Assembly: GCA_030637245.1 (NCBI GenBank)
Contig: DAOVVI010000118.1
Location: 1 to 5,960, forward strand
Direction: 5' to 3'
Source of the DNA: Cyclobacteriaceae bacterium
Lineage (GTDB): Bacteria; Bacteroidota; Bacteroidia; Cytophagales; Cyclobacteriaceae
Length of the DNA: 5,960 nucleotides
This document shows, in pieces, positions 1-5,900 of this stretch. Every line of letters starts with the position of its first letter. Position 1 is the stretch's first letter. A program made the position numbers and the translations under genes. A model generated the notes under the pieces. The model made no database searches. It was not told where the DNA came from and saw only the letters and a list, made by a program, of their open reading frames with translations.

Positions 1-477
1 CAGCAATGAATAATCCGGAATTGGTGTTTCCTTCACATCTGCAAAATTATCTGATGAATAGATTTTTTTTGGAATTCCATTATTCAAGTCATCTAAAAAT
101 GGCTGTAACGTTATTTCCGCCTCATTCAAAATCAAATGATCGACCATGGAATAGTTTTCATGTTCGGCCGTAAAAAGCGGCCCCCCGGCAATGATTTTCT
201 TATTGATTTTTTTGCACCTGGCAATGATTTCATTTGCAGACTTCGACTGCACCGACATGGCGCTGATCATAACATAATCTGCCCAAAGCAAATCTTGTTC
301 ATAAAGGGATTCTATATTGAGATCAATCAGTTTTCTATTCCAGTTTTTGGGCAAGAGCGCGGAGACAGTTATCAATCCCAATGGCGGATACGCGGCTTTT
401 TTTGAAATGAATTTGAGCGCGTGACTAAAACTCCAATACGTATCGGGGTATTTCGGATATACAAGTAATACATTCAT
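1..477 (-). CDS. B12-binding domain radical SAM protein (DUF4070-type), N-terminal part, cut by left window edge
   Basis: The minus strand is open from an ATG at 475-477 to the left edge, giving 159 residues without a stop. They form a cobalamin-binding Rossmann-like domain of the kind placed before a radical SAM core. It starts MNVLLVYPKYPDTYWSFSHA, then has AAYPPLGLITVSALLP (about residues 28-43), WADYVMISAM (65-74), IIAGGPLF (95-102), ILNEAEITLQPFLDDL (116-131) and TPIPDYSLL at the edge. The 'PPLGL', 'AGGP' and 'NEAE.T' blocks are typical of the family, and the overall text matches my memory of B12-binding radical SAM proteins with a C-terminal DUF4070. The CxxxCxxC cluster motif should lie just beyond the edge. 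No DxHxxG cobalamin-ligand motif is visible, which is common in this class. Such enzymes act in the cytoplasm, often as methylases or on unreactive carbons; the substrate cannot be told here. The start is 131 bp downstream of the LytTR gene's stop, and no Shine-Dalgarno site is seen. Confidence 0.9.
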   Translation of the reverse strand, partial: MNVLLVYPKYPDTYWSFSHALKFISKKAAYPPLGLITVSALLPKNWNRKLIDLNIESLYEQDLLWADYVMISAMSVQSKSANEIIARCKKINKKIIAGGPLFTAEHENYSMVDHLILNEAEITLQPFLDDLNNGIPKKIYSSDNFADVKETPIPDYSLL

Positions 478-608
478 AGCTAAAAATTTGAGCCGCTATT
501 TAATAATGACTTATGGATCAAAAAAATATTTGTGGCAGATGAAGGTTTTGGGGGATTGATTGACAGATTTTGTGGCGAGTGTCATTCACCAATGGCCAAT
601 AGACAGTT
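478..608. other. Intergenic gap between the LytTR gene and the radical SAM gene
   Basis: This 131-bp gap has no ORF of note. It holds only a weak inverted pair, TGACA (561-565) and TGTCA (580-584), with a loop too long to be a convincing hairpin, and a small TGGCCA palindrome at 593-598. No terminator with a T-run on the minus strand was found, so read-through from the LytTR gene into the radical SAM gene is possible but unproven. Confidence 0.5.
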
Positions 609-1490
609 TTAAACCGTGATTTGCTCCTTCACTTTCAGCGAATATTGCCGGGAGACCGGAATTAATTCATCCATACCGGCAAGCCGGATTTGAAGTCCCT
701 GTGATCCACGTGTCAGCTTTAGAATAAATGATTTGTTAACAAGAGAGGTTCTGTGGCAGCGAATGAAATTCGGATAGGTTTTGAGTTGATTTTCAATTTT
801 CGTTAATGTGTTTCTGATAAGTTTTTTATGGATTTCATTATCTTTTTTCCAAAAAACCTCAATATAATTGTTGGCTGACTTTATAAGCAGCAAATTGTCT
901 AAATCAACCTTTATCGATTCTGATTTATTTTCGGATTCAATAATGATCTCACTATCAATCTCATTTTTTTCCTTTTCCTCCAGATCCAATTTCTTAGTCA
1001 GCTCCAGGGCATTCTGTAGGTATCTTTTTAAGATCTTATTTTGATTTGCTACAATAAGGATGGCAACCGGAGCGAGGCCTAGCAATAGTAATTTAAACAT
1101 GGAATGAATTGTGATTTCAATGAGACCCACGTACCTGGCATAAAATGTATATGCTGTTGAAATGAGTATCCAAATCCATGCATTAAGAATGATATCCCGG
1201 ATTAGGTTCCACTTTCCTGTCTGAAAAAACTTGGGAAATATATAAGGAAGAAAAATCAAGTTTAAGCCAAGAATAAAAAATGTAATGAATCCAAAGCCGG
1301 CAATTATGACAAGTTTATTATTAAAATCAGCATTTTTAAGGTCGAGGGGTTGAAAGAACAGGTAGAATAAAAACATACCAATGCTAATCCCTGTGCTCAA
1401 CCTAAGATTGTATTTCAAGTCATCATTAAATGAATAGGGCCTATTCAAAAAGTTCTTCATTTGTGACCTTGGTATTTGATTTAGGTCCAT
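609..1490 (-). CDS. Membrane-anchored LytTR-family transcriptional regulator
   Basis: A 293-residue protein. The N-terminal half carries four hydrophobic segments, at about residues 31-49, 60-85, 97-118 and 126-148, and is predicted to sit in the inner membrane. A charged, probably helical linker (about 150-190, with ELTKKLDLEEKEKNEIDSEI) leads to a C-terminal LytTR DNA-binding domain (about 193-291). LytTR signs are LLLIKSANNYIEVFW (200-214), IRNTLTKIENQL (225-236), FIRCHRTSLVNKSFI (242-256) and ELIPVSRQYSLKVKE (275-289). There is no receiver or histidine-kinase domain, so this is a one-component membrane regulator, an arrangement common in Bacteroidota. The signal it senses is unknown. ATG1 (1488-1490) gives the listed length. 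A second ATG at 1458-1460 (codon 11) is preceded by AAGG six bases upstream and could be the real start; that would lose only 10 polar residues. Two dyads lie in the 60-bp region upstream and may serve autoregulation. Confidence 0.9.
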   Translation of the reverse strand: MDLNQIPRSQMKNFLNRPYSFNDDLKYNLRLSTGISIGMFLFYLFFQPLDLKNADFNNKLVIIAGFGFITFFILGLNLIFLPYIFPKFFQTGKWNLIRDIILNAWIWILISTAYTFYARYVGLIEITIHSMFKLLLLGLAPVAILIVANQNKILKRYLQNALELTKKLDLEEKEKNEIDSEIIIESENKSESIKVDLDNLLLIKSANNYIEVFWKKDNEIHKKLIRNTLTKIENQLKTYPNFIRCHRTSLVNKSFILKLTRGSQGLQIRLAGMDELIPVSRQYSLKVKEQITV

Positions 1491-1513
1491 TAAATGACTT
1501 GTTTAGATTTAGT

Positions 1514-1535
1514 TTGTAAAAGGAATTTTTTACAA
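1514..1535. promoter_or_regulatory. 8-bp inverted repeat with 6-bp spacer upstream of the LytTR gene (candidate operator)
   Basis: The sequence reads TTGTAAAA-N6-TTTTACAA, with perfect 8-bp arms and spacer GGAATT. It lies 24-45 bp before the LytTR start codon. Symmetry and position suit a dimeric DNA-binding protein or an AT-rich hairpin in the leader RNA. A weak terminator for cysH is another possibility, but the stem has little GC. Function is inferred only from symmetry and place. Confidence 0.4.
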
Positions 1536-1544
1536 TTTAATGCC

Positions 1545-1559
1545 TAATTCAATGAATTA
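1545..1559. promoter_or_regulatory. 15-bp near-perfect palindrome upstream of the LytTR gene
   Basis: The sequence is TAATTCA-A-TGAATTA, two perfect 7-bp arms around one central base. It lies 55-69 bp before the LytTR ATG and 9 bp from the other dyad, with centres about 27 bp apart. It could be a second operator half or a promoter-overlapping site. It is AT-rich, so chance cannot be excluded. Confidence 0.3.
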
Positions 1560-1599
1560 TAAGGTATTCTTCATTTAAAAATAAAATGCAACTAAAAAA

Positions 1600-2325
1600 T
1601 TAAGCCGGTTGCTTTATTTGTCCATTCCTTTTATGTAATCCACATTCTTTTTGTTCCGGTGTTTCCCACCACCATCGACCGGCCCTGATATCATCGCCTT
1701 CTTTGATGGCCCTGGTGCAGGGCTCACATCCTATACTTGGAAATCCTTTGTCATGTAGTTTATTGTAGGGGACGTCATTTTCTTTGATGTATTTCCAAAG
1801 ATCATCCTCTGTCCATTCGAGTAGTGGATTTATCTTAATTTTTCCATTGATGTGATCATATTCAACAACTTCTGTCAGAATACGGGTGATTGATTGTTCT
1901 CTGCGTATTCCTGTTACCCAAACATCCACATCTGTCATGGCTCTGCGCAAGGGTTCTATTTTTCGCACATTGCAACACATTTTTCTGTTTTCAATGCTAT
2001 CGTAAAAAAGGTTGATTCCTTTTTCATTGACCATTCGCTCTACCTTTTCTGAATTCGGGAAATAAACTTCGATATTTATTCCATATTTCTTATTGGTGTC
2101 ATCAAGGGTTTGATATGTTTCAGGAAAAACCCTTCCTGTATCCAGCGTAAATATCTTTGTGGATTTATCGATTCCGACAATCATATCTGTGAGCACCTGG
2201 TCCTCTGCTCCCAGGCTGCTACCCAAAGCAAATTTTCCCTCATAATCTTCAATAAAAAACCTTAATATCTCATGCGCAGAAAGGCCTTGCATGTGTATAT
2301 TTAATTCCTCAACTAATCGTTCCAT
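1600..2325 (-). CDS. cysH: Assimilatory phosphoadenylyl/adenylyl-sulfate reductase, CysH type with 4Fe-4S cysteines
   Basis: A 241-residue enzyme of sulfate assimilation that reduces activated sulfate (APS or PAPS) to sulfite, with thioredoxin or glutaredoxin as donor, in the cytoplasm. From the chosen start the blocks are SSLGAEDQVLTDMI (36-49, the PP-loop-like nucleotide site), FTLDTGRVFPETYQ (59-72), ENRKMCCNVRKIEPL (112-126), WVTGIRREQS (136-145), INPLLEWTEDDLW (165-177), PSIGCEPCTRAI (196-207), GRWWWE (216-221) and the catalytic ECGLH (Cys228). Cys117, Cys118, Cys200 and Cys203 form the CC...CxxC cluster signature, which favours APS as substrate over PAPS. The frame extends to an ATG at 2386-2388 (262 residues), but the extra 21 residues match nothing I know in the family. 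The ATG at 2323-2325 gives the usual MxxLxxELN...GLS start, so I chose it. No other sulfate-assimilation gene lies nearby in the window. Confidence 0.92.
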   Translation of the reverse strand: MERLVEELNIHMQGLSAHEILRFFIEDYEGKFALGSSLGAEDQVLTDMIVGIDKSTKIFTLDTGRVFPETYQTLDDTNKKYGINIEVYFPNSEKVERMVNEKGINLFYDSIENRKMCCNVRKIEPLRRAMTDVDVWVTGIRREQSITRILTEVVEYDHINGKIKINPLLEWTEDDLWKYIKENDVPYNKLHDKGFPSIGCEPCTRAIKEGDDIRAGRWWWETPEQKECGLHKRNGQIKQPA

Positions 2326-2402
2326 CTCTTTATTATTTTTAAGGCCGGGACAAAAAATTAAGGCTTTGCCCCTTATATAAAAAATCATTCTTCATTGATC
2401 TG

Positions 2403-2410
2403 CAAATCTA
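2403..2410 (-). promoter_or_regulatory. Possible Bacteroidota -7 promoter element for cysH
   Basis: On the minus strand this reads TAGATTTG, an exact match to the Bacteroidota sigma-A -7 consensus TAnnTTTG. No TTTG-like -33 element sits at the expected distance upstream, so the call is weak. If used, transcription would begin only a few bases before the long-form ATG at 2388 and about 70 bases before the ATG at 2325, which would favour the downstream start. Confidence 0.25.
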
Positions 2411-2502
2411 TTAAAATTCTATTTTTATTAATAGAGAAAGGCTAGTGCAGTTACCAATATCAATACAGATTATTAGAATATTACAAATCAACATTTAATG
2501 AG

Positions 2503-2620
2503 TGCTAAAGCCTGAATAATCCCTTTACATAATTATCGCTTCTTAAGAAAAAATATGTCACCCGGGCCAAATCTTTCAATCGTGATTCAGGAGGAATTCT
2601 TTTCTACCTCAGCTTTAGCA
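2503..2620. repeat. 9-bp inverted repeat with 100-bp interior
   Basis: TGCTAAAGC at 2503-2511 is mirrored by GCTTTAGCA at 2612-2620. The arms are perfect for 9 bp and then diverge. The interior has no gene, but includes the palindrome TTCTTAAGAA (2540-2549) and a plus-strand AGGAGG (2589-2594) that no start codon follows. It may be chance, or the ends of a decayed element. Confidence 0.3.
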
Positions 2621-2653
2621 TAGTGTAGCTTGTGGTAGTTGGGGGTTTATGTT

Positions 2654-2882
2654 TACAACTAATTGTGGCAGAACTATAAATTCTTTGTTGTAAGCTGGGT
2701 TTTATTCATTATCGGTTTATTATCAAATCTATTACTTTCTTTGTTCAGTTTAATCGAAGCACTGTTGTTTTCAAATAAATTAGTTTTTAGGGTCGGCAAA
2801 AAAGACCTGGCAGACAGACAAGCTCTTTTGCAATTTTTAATCGTGTGTCGGCTTGTGTGAATTACAAAGGTGCTTAGTTGTA
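2654..2882. repeat. Inverted TACAACTAA motif pair enclosing about 210 bp
   Basis: TACAACTAA at 2654-2662 (plus) recurs as TTAGTTGTA at 2874-2882, only 18 bp from the helicase stop codon. The left copy also forms a local dyad, TAGTTG (2636-2641) with CAACTA (2656-2661). The enclosed DNA holds no gene I can support. The arrangement resembles the ends of a small element or a recombination-type site, but no transposase, integrase or target duplication is visible. Confidence 0.3.
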
Positions 2883-2900
2883 CGGGGTGGCAATCATTGT

Positions 2901-5900
2901 TCACCTTTCAAAATACAATTCAGGTAATACAATTTTAATTTCTGTCTCAACTTCTTTGCCCGCTTCTTTCATTTTCCAATAAAGGATAAAATTCACCTTT
3001 GATTCCTTCAACTCAAATCCTTTTTTTTGTAAAGAAGTTCTTTTTAAAAGAAAATCTTTAGAAAACTTAACAATCAAATCAGCATTGGAATTCACAAGCC
3101 CTTTACCAGTTATTGAAAGTGTTTGTCCACTTTGCATTGCATGTATCCTTTGTTGAATAAAACCGAAATATCCTAAGTTAATGTCCTTATGTGTTAATTG
3201 GTAAGTTAAATGTTTTGGCGATAAATAAGTGTTTGTATCATTAATACGAAATATATTTTCAACATCGATAAAGCCAAAATAATTACCATTTAGATGGATA
3301 ATCAAATTTTGTTTTGCACGAGTCATTGCAACATACATTTGCCGTATATTATCATCTGAAATTGCATCAAAATCATCAAGCAATAAGAAGACATTATCAA
3401 ACTCCTTCCCTTTTGCTTTATGAATTGTAGATACATTTATTGTCTCGCCTTGTTGGAAAATAAAATCTTCAAGTTTTGATTCTCTTATAAAAACCTCAAA
3501 ATCTGATCTGTACTTTATTTTAGGATTAGTTTCTTGAAAATCAATCAATAAGTTTTTACATAGGTCATAGTTGGCACTTTTGTCATGTTTATTAGCAAAT
3601 GCTTTCTTTGCATTATTCCAGGCTTCATCACTTATTATTGGCGTGCTTTCATCAATCTTTAAATCATCAATAAACGACCTGATTTCGAAAAGATTAATCA
3701 GATTAAAGCCATCATTTGATTGTATTAATTTTGCCGGCATTCCCTTTTTGAGAAGCAATCCGGTAATCTGAAAGGCCTCATTATTTGATTTTGTTAATAC
3801 ACCTGTTGTTCCGGATAAATCTGTATTAAGAATATCATTTACTAAGGGAACAATAAGATTTTTACTCTCGTAATGGAAAATGCGAATCTCTCCATTATCT
3901 TGCTGAATAGGGACAATTGGAGTGGTTTTAAAGCGTTGATGAATTCTTTCAACAAACTTATTAGTAAATTCAACGAGGTTCTTTTTGCTCCTGTAGTTTT
4001 CAACCAACTCATACTTTTGCGAATTTTTTCCATGAATAAATTGCTCAAAATACTTTGAATCTGCGCCTCTAAATGTATAAATGTTTTGGTCATCATCACC
4101 CACGGCAATCACCCTCATTTCTTCATTTTTATCCATTAGGGCTTTAACCAGACCAAACTCATAGACATCCATATCCTGTGCCTCATCAATGACCAATACG
4201 GTTTTGGTGATTCTATTTATTTCCACCTCTCCATTAATAATTCTTTCGGTAGTACTCTGAATTATTTTGTCTGATTTCTCAATACTCCCCACTCTGCCCA
4301 GCAAGTCAAAGCAATAAGAATGAAAGGTCTTTATTTCAATGAAATTTGCTGCGTTACCAATCAATTCAAGCAATCTCTTTTTGAACTCGGAGGTGGCCGC
4401 TCTGGAAAAAGTCAACATCAATAATTGTTCGTGTTTAACGTCTTCCATCGCGTACAAAGCAGCGAGCTTATGCACCAACACTTTAGTTTTTCCACTTCCC
4501 GGTCCGGCAGCAACTACAATATTATTTTTATCATCTTTGATGATGGCAAGTTGACGAGGAGATAATGTACCAAACATCTGACGGAATTTACTGGGAGTAA
4601 TATTCCTCTTAATATCATCACTCCGACTGCCCGGAAAATATTTACTTAAAAAGGATGCGTAATTCAATTGGAAATAATCTTCTACAAATCTCAAAGCTGC
4701 TTCATAATCTTCAAGCATTTTATTGGCATATTCTCCAACAATATGAATCTGCTGCATTTTATTTTGATAAAACTGGTCGAGCTGTTGGTAATCTTCATTT
4801 TTATATTGAATCTGATTATTCTGCTCAAGTCTGTCTATAGTCAGCCTATTGTAAACAACTAAAAAACCTCCTTCAATTTTGATGGCTTCAATTCTGGATA
4901 AATAGAAAAGCGTATCTTCAATATCTTCAACCGAAACGACATACTTGAAAAGCATCGACTCTTTTTCGTAGTGTTCTTTCAATTCATGGATTGAAAACTC
5001 AACTAAAACCTCATTGATTTCGGTTTTATCATTGCTTTGTACATCTCGCGTCTTTTTAAAAAGATAATTGACAATGAATATTGAAAGCTCATGTCTCTTT
5101 TTCTGTCTTTCCTTTAAATCTTCTTTTGGTGTTGTACAAATTATTGAGATATGGTTTTTTGAATAATCCTGAATACGTCGTTTAATCCAATTTTTGATTG
5201 CCCAAAAATTAATAATTGTCTTAATTTTATCCGGATTGACTTTTGAACATCCATGTTCTAAAGCAGCTTCGTTTAGTTCTTTCAGATTAAATACTTTTTT
5301 CTGTTCTTCTAAAATCGGTAATAGGAAATTTTCAATTTTAGCAAAGGACTCCACGATAGATAGTGAACGATTTATATTATCACTTTGCTTAATAAATGCT
5401 GTTAAGTCCTTGGTGTCAGCCAGGATTTTTTCTTCCCTCAACAGCGTAATAATCTTTATTACTTCCTCCTTTACTATTCCCAAATGATCAGAGATATAAT
5501 CTACTCTGGATTCTGCAATTTCATCATTTGAATGTTTCCTGCTTTTTGTGGAGAACAATTTTTTGATAATTCGAATTGCATTAATTTTTGTCCTTTCATC
5601 AAATTTTGAAGAACCATTTATCTTGTCAATCGCTTGTTGTGCATTCTTCGATAAAATACTATTAGCAAATATTCTTGGGATATTTTGTCCGCGTTTTAAA
5701 TAACCGGCACTTTCAAGTGCCGCAATAGCAGTTGTAACACGCGTCTCTATTTCAATAACATTGTCGTCCCACCCAGCTTTTCGTGCAATCTCTAGGGCTG
5801 AATTTGACACGGTAGAACGAAACCTTGTGATGTATTTAATAGCCCTCCATATTTGTTGAATTTCTTTTACGGATAACTTAGTTTGGTTGAGTAAAATAAA

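Larger units (their letters stand above)
1491..1599. other. Intergenic gap between cysH and the LytTR gene, holding two dyads
   Basis: This 109-bp AT-rich spacer carries no ORF. Its notable content is two inverted repeats, at 1514-1535 and 1545-1559, listed separately. No GC-rich stem followed by a T-run was found on the minus strand after the cysH stop, so a classical intrinsic terminator for cysH is not evident. No clear Bacteroidota-type -33/-7 promoter pair was found either. Confidence 0.6.
2326..2900. other. About 575 bp without a convincing gene, between the helicase and cysH
   Basis: The left part (about 2326-2600) is very AT-rich and should hold the cysH leader and promoter. The right part (about 2600-2900) looks different, with G/T-rich plus-strand stretches (2631-2670) and a patchy interior. 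Two overlapping opposite-strand ORFs exist here (2663-2860 plus, TTG start; 2674-2904 minus, GTG start overlapping the helicase stop). Neither has a recognisable domain, a ribosome-binding site or a usual start codon, so I do not call them genes. Inverted repeats are present (see repeats). No intrinsic terminator was found after the helicase stop; the best stem, near 2790-2806 (GGGTC/GACCT), is only 5 bp long. Confidence 0.6.

Noticed and set aside
136..405. Plus-strand ORF of 89 codons
   Set aside because: It lies opposite the clearly coding B12-binding radical SAM frame on the minus strand and has no family resemblance.
561..584. TGACA/TGTCA inverted pair after the LytTR gene
   Set aside because: It has a 5-bp stem with a 14-base loop and no T-run; such pairs occur often by chance.
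2589..2594. AGGAGG on the plus strand, like a strong ribosome-binding site
   Set aside because: No start codon with a following open frame lies at a suitable distance.
2326..2600. SAM or other sulfur-related riboswitch in the cysH leader
   Set aside because: I looked for a conserved multi-helix core in the AT-rich leader and saw none; the predicted leader is also short.
2787..2806. Possible terminator stem after the helicase gene
   Set aside because: The stem is only about 5 bp with a wobble pair, and the T-run lies in the loop on the minus strand, so it does not fit an intrinsic terminator.
2663..2860. Plus-strand ORF of 65 codons with a hydrophobic N-terminus
   Set aside because: It starts with TTG, has no ribosome-binding site and no recognisable domain. 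Its hydrophobicity follows from the T-rich strand. A tiny membrane protein cannot be fully excluded, but the support is too weak.
2674..2904. Minus-strand ORF of 76 codons overlapping the helicase stop
   Set aside because: It starts with a GTG overlapping the TGA of the helicase gene, has no known domain and low-complexity composition, and overlaps the opposite-strand ORF. It is most likely random open frame.
3571..5487. Several ORFs of 60-97 codons inside the helicase gene, mostly on the plus strand
   Set aside because: They are shadows of the long helicase frame, whose motifs are intact from end to end.
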